Assembly: GCF_963169125.1 (NCBI RefSeq)
Contig: NC_084797.1
Span: 100,217,868 to 100,281,867 of the forward strand
Direction: 5' to 3'
From: Humulus lupulus
Taxonomy: Eukaryota > Streptophyta > Magnoliopsida > Rosales > Cannabaceae
Length of the DNA: 64,000 nucleotides
Shown here: piece after piece, positions 47,131 to 59,420 of the stretch
How the letters are laid out: each line of letters starts with the position of its first letter
How positions within the stretch are numbered: the first letter of the stretch is position 1
Position numbers and translations under genes: made by a program
The notes under the pieces: generated by a model
What the model was told of the DNA's origin: nothing
Database searches by the model: none
The model's input: the letters and a program-made list of their open reading frames with translations, nothing else

Positions 47131-48000
47131 TAAATGTTGGCTGTTGGGAAAGAGCGAGGAGAAGCTTTGGAGGAAGAGGTAGCTTGCTTATTAAAATGTG
47201 GGTTCATTAGGGAGGCTAAATATCTGATCTGGATAGCCAACCCCATTTTGGTCCTAATGCCCAATGGAAAATGGAGGACCTGCATCGATTTCTCAGACCT
47301 TAACAAGGCCTATCCTAAAGACTATTTCCTACTGCCGAGAATAGATCATCTAGTTGACGCCATAGCCAGCCATGAGCTCATGTCCTTCATGGATGCGTAT
47401 TTTGGATATAATCAGATCGCGATGAACCTTGTGGACCAAGAGCAGACCATCTTCATTACCAAACAAAGCATATAATTCTATAAGGTCATGCCATCCAGCT
47501 GAAGAACGATGGTTCAACGTATCAAAGGCTGGTCAATAAGATGTTCGTCAACCATATCGGAAAAAACATGGAAGTGTATGTCGATGAAATGCTCGTCAAG
47601 TCAAACACTCCCAATGACCATGTATCCAATCTAGAAGAATGTTTTGGTGTACTGAGAAAGTACGACATGAAGCTAAACCCCCAGAAATGTACCTTTGGGG
47701 TTTCTTCGGGGAAGTTTTTGGGCTTCATAGTCAACACAAGGGGGATTGAAGCAAACCCAGAGAAGATCTGGTCGCTATTAGAAATGTCTTCACCCAGGTT
47801 GTGAAAAGAAGTACATAGCCTAACTAGAAAGGTCGCAGCCCTAAACCGATTAGTATCCAAGTCCACAGACAAATGTGTTCCATTCTACAACTTACTCACG
47901 GAAAATAGACGATTTGAATGGACAGAAGAATGCGAACATGCATTTCAGGATCTGAAGACTCATCTAGCTGAGCCCCTCATGTTATCAAAACTAGTTACTG
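47131..48000 (+). pseudogene. Gypsy-1 reverse transcriptase
   Basis: Motifs are IREAKYLIWIANPILVLMPN, RTCIDFSDLNKAYPKDYF, FMDAYFGYNQIAMN and YVDEMLVKSN (47577-47588). The catalytic YVDD is changed to YVDE, so the enzyme would be inactive even without the frameshift at about 47475-47530. The same positions in Gypsy-2 keep YVDD. Confidence 0.85.
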
Positions 48001-48770
48001 GGAATGTCTATACTTATACATAGTCATAACAGAAAATATGCTCAATGCTTTGTTAGTTCGATAAGAAAATTGAACACAGAAACCAGTGTATTATGTGAGT
48101 AAGAGGCGTCTGGGAGCTGAATTTAGATATCCTCTTATTGAAAAACTCAAGTTCTATTTGATCCTGGCCTCGAGGAAACTAATGTCGTATTTCAAGTCCC
48201 ACACTATACACGTCTTAACCAATCTACCTTTAAAGTTGTTATTGCAAAAGTCTGAGACATCAAGATGTTTGTTAAAGTGGGCCATCGAACTTAGTCAAGT
48301 TAAGAAACTGTATAATCCACGAATAACAATCAAAGGCCAAGCGCTTGCTAACTTCATGGCTGAATGTATGGAGTTTCAGGACAAACCAATGGAGGAACTA
48401 GTAAGAATTGTGGAAGCTCTTCGTTGACGGGTCGTCAAACGAGAACAGATCTGGAGCTGGAATAATTCTAATCTCACCTGAAGGACACTGCTTGCATACG
48501 ACTCTCAGATTTGGTTTTGACGCTTACAACAACGAAGCGGAGTATGAGGCATTATTGGCTAGAGTTCGAGTAATGAAGGAGTTGAAAGCAAGAGCAATTC
48601 AATGCTTTAGCAACTCGTAGCTCGTGGTTAACCAGGTATTAGGAGAATACCAAGCTCAAGGTGAACTGTCTAAATTTGAGTTTTATTCCATCGATCAGAT
48701 CCCCCTCGAGTAGGATACGAATGCAAATGCTTTAGCTTGACTTGCCACAACCAAAGAAGTAGACTCATTA
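48001..48770 (+). pseudogene. Gypsy-1 RNase H
   Basis: Reads PVYYVSKRRLGAEFRYPLIE, then the second RNase H-like domain LFVDGSSNENRSGAGIILIS and NNEAEYEALLARVRVMKELK, with a frameshift between them at about 48420 and a TAG at 48618-48620. It aligns well with Gypsy-2 at 21960-22560. Confidence 0.8.
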
Positions 48771-49190
48771 AATGTGGTCCCCGTAGAATTCTTGGTTAAA
48801 CCAAGCATCGATGAAGAGCCAGTGGAGGTTGGAGTGATTTTTGAAAAACTGACCTGGATGACTCCCATAGTTGAATACCTCACTATCAGAAAGTTTCCAG
48901 AAGAACAAAAGAATGCAAAAAAAATTTTGTATCAGGTCCCACAGTACTTTATGGTCGCTAGAATTCTCTACAAGAGAGGTCAGGCCCCTCCTAAGGTGCA
49001 TTTTGCCCGAGGAAGCGCAGGCTATCCTCTGAGAAATCCATGAAGGATTTTCTGGAGACAACATTGGGGGCGAAAAACTTGGCTCTAAAGGTACTAAGGC
49101 AAGGTTATTTCTTGCCCATGCTGAAAAAGGACTCGGCCTCATATGTCCTCAAGTGTGAAAAATTCCAATGGTTTGCCACCATTGCCCAAT
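48771..49190 (+). pseudogene. Gypsy-1 integrase N-terminus, core deleted
   Basis: The part before the zinc finger (TWMTPIVEYLTIRKFPEEQ) and a trace of the zinc finger itself are present up to about 49190. The text then jumps to sequence matching the antisense-ORF region of Gypsy-2 (about 26110). The whole catalytic core, integrase C-terminus and repeat spacer are missing. Confidence 0.75.
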
Positions 49191-50626
49191 GAAATTCTCT
49201 ACAGACGAGATTCTATCATTAATACTTCATGGGACCTATTGGGTTCGGGCTCCTCATCTGGACTAGGCTCATGCTCAGCCTACCTAATACCTAGAGTAAA
49301 TGTACCCTGACATAAAGAATGCCATGACAGGAGGTTTGTGCCATACTGTTAAAAAATGGTGGACCTAAAATGTAAATTATTATCTACTACAACGGTATAT
49401 TTGGGGTAGGAAGAATCATGACGCATGACTAGTTAGTCAACGCATTGATGTAAAGTCACATTTAGGTCCAGATCTATAGGATGTCGGCTCACAAGCGGCC
49501 TCGGATCGAATCGAACTAGCCTAAAACTGGCAGCAGTCCGATTTATTTCTCTATCTTGATTACCTTGGTCGGTGGTGCCAGCTGTTGCCCCTGATTTGAG
49601 GCAACCTTGGCTAGAATCATGTCTATCTTCAAAGATCTTTCTATTACGCACCAATAGCATGACCTTCTCTTCTTCCTCAACCTCCTCAACAATTGGAGGA
49701 AGCTCCTGGGGAGGACCTTAAGGCTTGATGGCCAGTGTCTGATCTTTTAGGATTAGCTTACAAGTCACCATGGTGGCATCATTCACACCGCCCAGAACTC
49801 CTTCTCCTAAGCAGGAGCACTGGCCAGAGTTTGGTATTGACCCCCAAGAGTCTCAAACCACCCCGTTCTCTTGTAAATAGCTACACAAGATAACACCTCG
49901 GTCACAATAAATTTTAACTTTGTTAAGATACGGAATTCAAGTAAAGAGTTCAAAAGGCTGAGAAACTTACGAGGACAGCTAAAGTATCGATGGATGTAGT
50001 TCTTGAACCTGTTTGACATTAATAATTGGTATTTATAGTCATTCAGATTGTTGGGGAGGTCTATGATGCTGACGGACTTAGGAAATCGTGTGGGGTAGTA
50101 GAAATCGTCACCTCGAGTTTTAGTGTCTAGATTGGCTTTCAGACAAAAAAAATACAAAATGTCCTCTGGAGTGGGGACCTCCCACTCATTCTTAAGGAAT
50201 AAATACTTTAATCCGGCAAGGAGGTGATATGAATTCGGGGGAGCTAGAATAGAGCAAGCTCGACGTAGTTCAGGAATTTGATGAAGTACTGGTCCAGCGG
50301 GAGGAAGGCACTTGCCTTCAGATGCTAGTCACTCCAAGGACCCGAAGTCATCCTGCAACGGGGTGCAGCTCCGCTCTTCGAATAAAAGAGGTCGAGTATA
50401 AAATTCGGGACTCGTCTCTATCCCATGACTCACCATTATCTTATTGACTTTGTTTTGAGTCGTTATTTGAGACACGATTCTCTCGGCCACAAAGAAACTA
50501 TCAGATCCTACCTCGACCTCCCTCTCCACCACTAGGCCAAAGTGGGGAATGGTGTCTCAGAGGCGACTTGTTTATCCTAGCCTCGAGAAGAGGAGCCTTC
50601 CACAGTCTTTTTCTTTGGAGGGGCCA
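49191..50626 (-). pseudogene. Gypsy-1 antisense ORF remains
   Basis: Minus-strand pieces match the Gypsy-2 antisense ORF: 50329-50532 (VNKIMVSHGIETSPEFYTRP, CTPLQDDFGSL), 49807-50157 (LYFFCLKANLDTKTRGDDFYYP) and 49433-49660. The start region with ATG at about 50626 reads a short basic N-terminus. The shared layout shows the gene was present before the two elements diverged. Stops and shifts break it. Confidence 0.65.
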
Positions 50627-51636
50627 TGACATTGATTTTTGTTCGCCTGATTACAAAATGACCCATTAGAGGCAACCTGGGAATATAACCTCTCTAATTA
50701 TGGAAGAAATGGTGACCTAAAATTATAATGCCTTATTACTCAACCTAAGGCATCTATGACTCAAGAGTAGACTTAATACCCCGACGGATGGTCCCATGCG
50801 CATCTCTAGTTCATGCACCCGAATCTCAGGAAGGTGCTAAAATTCCGGGATTCATGTGTCAGACGAAGTGGTTTCGAAAGGTGGTTTAATGCAAAACTGC
50901 TACAAAATCGTAACCCTTAAGCTACCTAAAATTGAACCTAAAAATCTTGAATCTTCAAACCCAGAAATTCAAACATTCATCCCTTAAACCCAGAAAACCC
51001 ATAAAATAACCCATTTTTTGTGCATTATTTCTAATAGTCTCTAGTGTTATTGTTTGTTTTTGACCTAGTAAAAACCTACACTAAACTTGTACAGAACCAA
51101 AGTATGGAAAAAGTACTGGAAAATTTCATAAATCTTGTTAAAAAATGAGAAAAAGAAATTTAAACCAGAGGTGAGCATACATACATATTGGTTTCTTGAC
51201 CGACCAGTGAAGGAATATCAAAAAATGCTTGAAAAAACCAAGCATGAGGACCTGAGAATTTATGGGAAGCAAAGGATTTCAGAGAGTTTGAATGTTTTGA
51301 GAAGAAGAAAGACAAAGGGAAATTTCCGAATGCAAAACTGGCTAGACACAGATTCTGCTATTCTATTTTTATGTAAACTTCGTGGATAAATTTGAGCCAC
51401 ACGATTAAAGCAAGAAGAGATCTGAGGGTCAGAATTAAATAAACCAAATAGTGGCAAAAATTTTACAAGACAACTGTCACAGTACTCAAACCGGAACAAG
51501 CACCTATAACAAGAAGACACGTGTCCCATACTCGAGTGAGTGGGTGGGCACAATTTCTCATGACAGAAGCTGAAAATCCCCTACTGTGTGTGTTAGAAGT
51601 GACGTCATGCACGAGCAGGAGCTTATGGGGAAAAAA
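50627..51636 (+). other. Gypsy-1 3' non-coding region with polypurine tract
   Basis: No coding frame is supported. Ends with GGGGAAAAAA at 51627-51636 next to the 3' LTR. Several stretches resemble Gypsy-2 37300-37738, for example the DNA around GTCATGCACGAGCAGGAGCT. Confidence 0.55.
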
Positions 51637-52337
51637 TTTTACCATAAAAACACGAGCTTAACTATTTAGCTTAGGGTACAGCTGGCACGAGCTCAATTTC
51701 GTTAACTCCAAACTTAACAGCTTGAAGTTGTGCGCTGAGTCCGAGACAGCCCAAGATCTTATAGATCGTCAGAGATGCAAATGACAAAGATCGAGGCACC
51801 CAGCATCCAGATCGCCTTCATCGAGCTCGAGTATTATATAAGTCAAACCATCGTGTTCCAATCATATCCAGCTCAATAATGTCATCTAGCTTGGATGAGA
51901 GAATCCCTAAATACTCGGAAGCCCAATATGCGCAATAAATGCATAAAATCATTATATATTTATTGATTGATGTAAAACAACAATAGGCTTTATTAGGATA
52001 TTTCTGTGTCCATTAACTTGAGAAGTTATCCAATATTGTACGTTACCATTCATAGTACAGTTACCCAATATTGTTCACCATAATTCCCTATAAATACAAT
52101 GGAAATGGAGAAGGGATAGACATTCTGCATGCCAAAACTCTGTCGAAATTGTCATAAAAAATTTCATCTAGGGTTCATAAACAGATCAATAATAGTGACT
52201 CATGGACTAAGTAAATTTTAACCATTGAACCACGTAAATCGTTGGTGTTTTCATAATTCTTTACATTTGGTTTACAATAAGCTTAATCTCTCTATTTTAG
52301 ATTTTTAAATCCCCTGTTGACGAAAAACTGTGTGTCA
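51637..52337 (+). repeat. Gypsy-1 3' LTR (decayed, no partner)
   Basis: Runs from ACCATAAAAACACGAGC-type sequence to CGAAAAACTGTGTGTCA, matching the order of blocks in the Gypsy-2 LTR (TACAGCTGGCA, TGACTCRTGGACTA, TTTTAACCA--GAACCACGTAAA). The TG start has decayed. The 5' partner is lost with the truncation at 5263. Confidence 0.7.
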
Positions 52338-52346
52338 AAGATCCTT

Positions 52347-52734
52347 TGCTAAATCAAAGAAGAAGATGAGCATGAGAGCTGAAGCATTAACCTGAAGTCA
52401 TTGTTGGAGATTGCATAGAGGGTTTAGATCTTCCTTTATAATTTGTATCTCTATGAGAGAAGAGTCTCTTTTTCTTCTCTGTTAATGAGATTGTAGTCAG
52501 AATAGAATGATACATATATATAGGGGACCACAACCCTAATTTATAGTTAGTGACTTTCAATTGTGCCAATTATAAAATTAAAAATCCACTTTCTTGTTTC
52601 TACACATTAAATCCATGAAACTTTAATACCCTATGATACTTATAACATAATTGGTCACTTAATTTTGTATCACACTTTATAATACCATTTTACATTATAC
52701 ATTTGTGCCCATAAAATAAGATTTTAATCCAACA
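52347..52734 (-). repeat. Copia-2 3' LTR
   Basis: About 390 bp ending CCAACA at 52734. On the minus strand a purine-rich AGTGAGAGAT at 52735-52745 precedes TGTTGGATTAAAATC, a normal polypurine tract and LTR start. The left limit (TG at 52347) is uncertain by some tens of bases. Confidence 0.6.
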
Positions 52735-53143
52735 ATCTCTCACTTGAGCAACATATGTTTCCTTATCAATGTATAACCTAAGAGCTCAAAATTTGCTATC
52801 ATATAAAGGTATTCTTTAACAATCTTGTGCATCAACCATATCCATATAGGATCAAAGCGATCTTTATTATATTAATCATGACTAAACCCATCAATAATCA
52901 CATATACAAAAAATAGTCAAATGACATAGATCAATCATGGATACGTTGCATGGAAATTACATGCAATGTGAACCAAACATGCCTATTTCTATATGGTCCT
53001 CCTTAAACTTTAGTGAGGGAAGAATCAAACATAACAAAAAACTGAGTGAATGAATTGAAAACTTCATTTCAGATCAAAAAATAACCAAATAGATAAATGT
53101 TTGAAACAAACATAAAGCAAATAAAATACAAAGTCCCACTAAA

Positions 53144-53820
53144 TCATGATATTCTCAACAAATACAACACCCATATGAGCAATGTGCTCATGACAAACCT
53201 TAGGTGGTAATCCCTTTGTGAGAGAATCCACTATCATGGAGTGTGTCCTAATGTGCTCTATGGATATTTATCCACTCTGTACTCTCTCTTTCACAAGTAT
53301 GAACTTTATGCCAATATGCTTTGACTTGGTTGAGCTCTTGTTGTTGTTGGAATACAACACTGCTGAATTATTATCACAAAATAGCTTTTGTGGTCTTTCT
53401 ACATTCTCCAAAATGCGCAGCCCAATGACAAAGTTTCGCAGCCATATTCCATGATTCAATGCCTCATAGCATGCTACAAATTTTGCTGCCATAATGGAAG
53501 AAGGTACAATTGTCTGTTTGGCACTTTTCCAAGATATAGCTCCTCCAGTTAACAGGTAAATCTAGCCTGATCTACACTTTATGCTATCTTGGCACCTAGT
53601 GAAATGAAAATCAGAATACGCTACGACCTCCAAATAGTCCAATTTCTTATATGTGAGCATGTAATATTTTCTTCTCTGAAGTACCTCATAACCCTCTTCG
53701 CTGCTATCCAATGGTCCATACCAGGGTTGCTTTAATATGTGCCTAACATTCCAACAATGTATGTAATATTCGGACGCGTACAAACTTCAGCATACATTAG
53801 ACTCCCAAGAACTGATGCAT
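53144..53820 (-). pseudogene. Copia-2 RNase H
   Basis: Reads AAKFVACYEALNHGIWLRNF and LFCDNNSAVLYSNNNKSSTK with KHIGIKFILVKE, typical copia RNase H, then a tail with VDSLTKGLPPKV. Stops and shifts lie upstream in 53500-53820, where RT-end motifs (open 53562-53783) are still visible. Confidence 0.8.
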
Positions 53821-55123
53821 AGGGAATATTTTTCATTTCCTAAATTTCAATGTTGTTTTTAGGGAACTGATTATGACTGAATTTGTCTCCTTTAGTAATT
53901 GGGGTATCTCCTGGTCTAGAATCTTGCATGCCAAATCTTTTGAGTACTATATAGTTCTTTTATGATAATCCAAGAATACCCTGAGAACAGTCTCAATGTA
54001 TCTGAATTCCTAATACAAAAGAGGCATCCCTAAAATCTTTCATCTCAAAATGTTGAGAAATAAATCTCTTGGTTTCGTGCAATAAGCTTATATCGTTAGT
54101 GGCAAGAAATATGTCATCGACATATAGAACCATGAATATATACTTACTCCCACTTAACTTGTGTTATACACAATCAACAACAACATTCATCTCAAAACCA
54201 AGCGAGACAATTACTTGATGAAATTTATGATACCATTGACGAGAAGCCTACTTGAGTCGATAGATGGATTTTGTTAATTTGCAAATTATTTTGGTCTCCC
54301 GACACAAAGTTTTATGGTTGCACCATATAAATTGTCTCATCAATCTCACCATTGAGAAACGTAGTCTTAACATCCATCTGATGTAGCGAAAGATCAAGAT
54401 TAGCAACAAGTACCATAATTTTCATGAAAGAGTCTTTCAATGAAACTAGAGTGAAAGTCTTTGTACAATCAATGCATTCTTTCTAAGTATAGCCTTTAGC
54501 TACAAAACACACCTTATACCTCTCCACAATACCATTCACATCCCTCTTGGTTTTAAATATCCATTTACAACCAATTGGTTTTGCACCTTCTGGTAATGGG
54601 ACAAGTTCCCAATCTTTATTGTCATGCATAGAATTATACTCTTCTTTCATGGCATCAATCCTCTTTTGAGAGTTAGAATTTTTCATGACCTGATGAAAGT
54701 TTATTGGATCATCTTCCATCATTCCATTTTCATCCTCGTGTTCTTGAAGAAATACAACATAATCATCTGAATAATATTTCTTCTTTCTCTTGTGGACCTT
54801 CTTAATTGCACTGGTTCTTAAGGCTGTTGAGTTTTTTCTTCTAGAACAATTACCTCATCTTGAATTGGGGTTTGATCAAAATTGTCTTGTTGAGGTTCTA
54901 AATTCACTTTGTGATAAATGATAGGTGGCGGAACTTGAACATTGTCAAAAATGATAGTAGGAATTGAGTTTGAGACCATTTCCTCCTTAAAAGAAATGCC
55001 TCTAACCTTAATTCTCCCCCCAAACTCAACACCCTCAAAAATTGTTGCAGTTCTCGTCTCAAAAAATATTTCTAAGTGTGGGATCATAAAACTTGTAGCC
55101 CTTAGATCACTCAGAATAACCAA
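53821..55123 (-). pseudogene. Copia-2 reverse transcriptase
   Basis: Motifs are KPIGCKWIFKTKRDVNGIVE (54483-54722) and LYVDDIFLATND with YVDD at 54113-54124. The region between is broken by several stops and shifts. The upstream open stretch (54818-55123) is the variable linker between integrase and RT. Confidence 0.75.
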
Positions 55124-56140
55124 TGAAGTAGCTGCTCACAGTTTTGGACTCAAATTTCTTTTCATGTGGCCTATAAGGCCTTTCCTCAACTGGAAATCCC
55201 CAAATATGAAAGTACTTCAGACTAGGCTTTTGACCTGTCCAAAGCTCATAAGGTGTTTTTGCAGCCTCTTTAGTTGGTACTCTATTCAGAATGTAAGCTG
55301 CTATCTTTAATGCTTCTCCCTAGAGGGACTCAAGTAAGGTAGAATGAGTCCTATTTTTTCTTTCAGCAACACCATTCTTGCTAGGTGATCCTTGCATGGT
55401 GTACTGTGGGACAATACTGCATTCCTCTAGGAATTTAGCAAACGGTCCTAGACGTTGTTCGCCTGAGCCATCGTATCTACCGTGGTACTCATCACCATGA
55501 TCAAATCTGACGTTTTTAATCCTTTAGTTGAGTTGATTCTCAACTTCAGCTTTATAAGCTTTGAACACATCTAGAGACTGAGATTTTTCATGAATGTTAT
55601 ATAGGTACCCATAACGTGAATATTTGTCTATGAATGATATGAAATATTGTTGACCATTCCATGATGTTGTAGGGAATTGCCTACAAATATCTTTATGAAT
55701 CAATTCTAAGACATCTGAAGATCTGTTGGCACCTATTCTCTTAATTTTGGTCTATTTTCCCTTGATATAATCAACATAAACATAAAATTCTGTGAAGTCG
55801 AGAGACTCTAAAATGCCATCAGACACAGTGCAAGGTTTCATTATAGGATGCAATTGTTTCTAGCAAATAAATGTTGTCATTAGCATTCAATTAACAATTT
55901 CCAACAACATTTGAATTTAAAGACAAACCAAATTGATTGTTTCCAAAAGAACAACAATATCCAAATTTATCAAATAAAGAAACAGAAACTAAATTCCATA
56001 TAAAAGAAGGTACAACAAAAGTGTCTTTCAAATCCAAAAAAAAAGCCAGTTCCTAACAACAACCTAAAATTCCCAATTGCTTCCACTTCCATCAATTTTA
56101 CATCGCTCACAAAGATGTGTCTTTCACCATTACTTGACTT
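55124..56140 (-). pseudogene. Copia-2 integrase region, heavily degraded
   Basis: No long frame survives, but position between protease and RT, and short recognisable pieces on the minus strand (about 55340-55700), identify it as the integrase. No catalytic residue could be assigned with confidence. Confidence 0.55.
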
Positions 56141-57059
56141 TCAGTAGCTCAAGCAACCCTGCATAGAAACACTTATGTGAGTAGTAGCACCAGAATCTAT
56201 CCACCAAGTGTTTCTAGGTACAGAAGCTAAATTAACCTCAAAACAGACCAAAGTAAGAATCATACCTTTCTTTGCAAGCCATGCATGATACTTGGTACAT
56301 TCTTTCTTCACATTTCCAAGCTTGTTACAAAAGAAACAACCCTCTAAATCCTGTTGTTGTTTCTTTTGGGATGGATCCTTAGTAGCCTCATTCTCAGATT
56401 TATTTTTCTTGCCCTTATCCTTAGGGGCAGTGGCCAAGTGAGAACTTTTAGTCTTATACTTTCTCAACCTTTCTTCCTCTTGCACACAATAAGAAAAGAG
56501 CTCATTAAGAGTCCATTTCTCGTTTTGGCAGTTGTAACTAATTTTAAATTGGTTAAATTGTGTAGGGAGTGTTAACAAAGCTCAATTTTAAGTACCTTAA
56601 GCCTTGAGAAAATATGATGCATTTCCATAATGTACTCCCTGATATTTTCTTGACCCTTATACTTCATAGACATCAAAGAGCCAAAAAGTGTAGTCATTTC
56701 AACCTTATCATTTTTAGCAAAATGTTCCTCAATTTTGTCTAGGAGTTTTTTTGCCTTAGTAATCCCTTCGAATTTTGTGCCCCAAAAGGCTTCTAGAATG
56801 CTATGTTTCATAATCATTAGACTCATGCAATTTGATCGACCCCACCTCTCAAATTTTATTATCATCATGGGTGCTTTCTTTAGAGAGAGGTGCAGGTTCT
56901 TCATCCCTTAATACAAGGTTTGAATCCATACATCCTAGAACTATAAGTAAATTCATTTTCCAATCCTTGAAATTGGTCCCATTAAGCATAGGAATAGAAT
57001 TAATATTAGCAGATATTGTGGTAGCAGAAGATGAACTAGCTGAATATAGAACAAAATAA
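56141..57059 (-). pseudogene. Copia-2 gag and protease
   Basis: The N-terminus (about 57050-56910) has the copia pattern MLNGTNFKDWKMNLLIVLGC. The middle (56572-56904) reads KAKKLLDKIEEHFAKNDK and GQENIREYIMEMHHIFSRLK. The C-terminal part has a zinc knuckle CFFCNKLGNVKKEC whose His is replaced by Asn, then the protease motif WWIDSGATTHIS. A frameshift near 56575 splits it. The true start codon was not identified. Confidence 0.8.
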
Positions 57060-57060
57060 A

Positions 57061-57733
57061 TAAAATAAGCTCACATCATAATGCATAATTAAACAATAAA
57101 TTCACATAATGGTTAATCCCATCTCAAGATACCAAGTACAACATTAATATCAAGTCTTTGGACAATATTATTAACTGTATGTCACACTCTTGTTGTAGCA
57201 ATCAAACATTGACAATAAATCATGTCAAACAATAAATTAATCTTTGGACTAACATATTTCTCACATAAAATACTTTATAATTGTCACACATTTATTACCA
57301 CAACTGTGCATGAAATTCAGCCAGATATTAGCTTACCTTTGGGTTAGTTAATAAGCGCAAAAATTGCAGATACACAATCATCTTCATATTTTAAATAAAT
57401 TATTCTACACAAAATAGGCCACTTTGGTGACATATTGATTCAATTAACCTATTTAAAATATTATACATCTTTAAGAAAATTCTCAAAACCAAAATTTAAT
57501 TTTAATTGTTACTTAAGATATCCTTAATTTTATAATTTTATCTTTCAATTAAATTTAAATAAATAAATAGATTTAGAAAATACTCTATATAATATAATTT
57601 GATTTGATCTGTATATAGTCCTTAACCACCAAACAAAAAGACACTAAACCCATATAAAACCAAAACCAAAACCATATCATATATATATATATATAAATAT
57701 ATATATTCAAATCATATAATATATAATCTAGCA
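57061..57733. other. AT-rich flank of Copia-2, no gene
   Basis: A weak primer-site-like string (minus strand TTGGTATCTTGAGAT, about 57122-57136) might mark the old leader of Copia-2, but no LTR follows. A TA-repeat lies at about 57678-57706. Confidence 0.35.
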
Positions 57734-58443
57734 TCTCTTCTATATAAAAAGTGTGTAGATAACGGAAATTATTAGTTTTAACTGTTTTTTTTTTTATTAA
57801 CTTTAACGGAATATTCTAAATATTTAATGGAAATACATCGAAAACTAACTAAAAAATTATATTTATTAATTATATTAATATAAATTCAAATATTATAAAA
57901 TATCATTATTATATAAATATTTAATATAAGACTACATATATAATAATTATATTTATATAAATTCAAATGTTATAAAATATAATAATATATAATATAAGAC
58001 TAGATATTTAATAATTATAATAATATAAATTTAAATGTTATAAAATATTATTATGATAATTAATAATATATAACTCTAATTTTTTACTAATTATATTAAT
58101 ATGAATTGAAATATTATAAAATATTATTATAATAGTATTTAATACTTGTATAAATACATATTTAAATATAATAAAATATTATTATAATATATAATCTTAA
58201 TTTTTATTAAAAAAAATTATCATTAATATTTAAAAAGGTTATCATATTATATATATATTTGTAAAAATATTATAAACAATGTGTTAGTTTAATTTTTCAT
58301 TTCATATACTTATGTCATTATTTTATATATAATATTATTTTTTTATTTGAAATTTATATGACAATGATACAAATTTAATAAAATATTAATATATTCTGTA
58401 AATAAAACTAAACAAATATGCATTGCACGTTACTTATATCTAG
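57734..58443 (+). mobile_element. Candidate non-autonomous Helitron, 710 bp
   Basis: The start TCTCTTCTATATAAAAAGTG after an A and the end TTGCACGTTACTTATATCTAG before a T fit the A|TC...CTAG|T insertion pattern of plant Helitrons. A short palindromic string TGCATTGCA lies about 10 bases before the CTAG, weaker than the usual hairpin. No Rep/helicase is encoded. The interior is AT-rich with repeats of about 70 bp. Confidence 0.55.
57865..58200. repeat. AT-rich imperfect tandem repeat inside the Helitron candidate
   Basis: Blocks of the form TATAAATTCAAATRTTATAA recur at about 57885, 57955, 58027, 58097 and 58160, spacing near 70 bp, with heavy drift. Confidence 0.6.
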
Positions 58444-59420
58444 TATTATAAAAACAAGTGCATAACTTCAAAAAGCCCAAAACAGTAATCTTAAAACCAA
58501 TAAATAGTATAACCAAAACCTTTATGTATTAGGGAATGAATTAAATTTATTCAATAACCATATGGAATCATATGCACAGGGCACCGAAAAAAAATTTGAA
58601 CACCAAAAGTTATACAACATTCATTCAACACATCATAAGCATATATTAATATGGGATTTCGATTTTGTCTCGTTCTTGAAGAAAACATAATGCATTTCGT
58701 TGTACGGAACGAGTGGGTCCCACATGCTTTATTGATTTTTTAATTGTGTTGAAACCGGCTATTGAAGGCTTTGTTAACTGGTTGGACTTTTCGTTGTATA
58801 TTTTGTTAAAAATTTAATGTTTTAATGTACAAATTGTCACATATTTATTAGGTGCAAGTACAACAGGTTGTGGGTCCAAGTGTTAGTGGGGAGGGCATTA
58901 TTTTCTTAACGCATGTACACTTATGAGCGAGAGATTTCTAATATTTTAAAAGTACATAATAACACGCACTGTTAACGTAGAATAACACAAAGGAGTACAT
59001 CACGATGAATGTTGAAGCGCATTGAGGGTTTCGAGAACATTCACAAAATATATAAAAAGCATGTGGATGACATTTTTTATATAAATTTTTGTTGAATATA
59101 TAGAATGGTTTTACATAACTCAAAATTTAAAATAATAAATTGTAAATAATAATTGAGATATTGTTTTTAATTTTTTTTCTTATAAGAAGTATGATGTTAT
59201 TAGGATGTTAGAGTCTAATTTTTAAGATGAATTTCAGAACACTTTTTTTTATAAAAAGAAAAGATAAATTTAACATGGACCTAAAGTAATAATGATTGAT
59301 AAAGTTTCCAATATTCTTAACTAACGTGCTTAAAGATAAGGAATAAGGAAATATGGAAAATACAGACCGAAGCAGTCCTTCGAGTTATAGCTTATGAAGT
59401 ACTAGTAGCATAGAGAAGAA
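58444..59420. other. Unassigned spacer
   Basis: AT-rich and without a convincing open frame. It includes a less AT-rich part at 58690-58930. No terminal repeats or similarity to the rest of the window were seen. Confidence 0.4.

Larger units (their letters stand above)
5263..52337 (+). mobile_element. Gypsy-1: 5'-truncated Tat-like Ty3/gypsy element, split by Copia-1
   Basis: Two pieces, 5263-5530 and 46461-52337, form one element once 5531-46460 is set aside. The protease region reads on across the junction and matches Gypsy-2 at about 11000-11400. The 5' LTR and gag are missing. Pol runs 46461-49190, then antisense ORF remains (49200-50640), a polypurine tract (51627-51636) and the 3' LTR (51637-52337). 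Numerous stops and a large deletion of the integrase core make it inactive. It is the outermost and so oldest layer of the nest. Confidence 0.8.
52347..57060 (-). mobile_element. Copia-2: degraded Ty1/copia element, 5' LTR not found
   Basis: Minus-strand copia coding remains (53144-57059) and one LTR on the left (52347-52734). No matching LTR was found to the right of 57060, so the 5' end is deleted or moved. It is distinct from Copia-1: the LTR sequence, gag and RT differ throughout. Confidence 0.75.
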
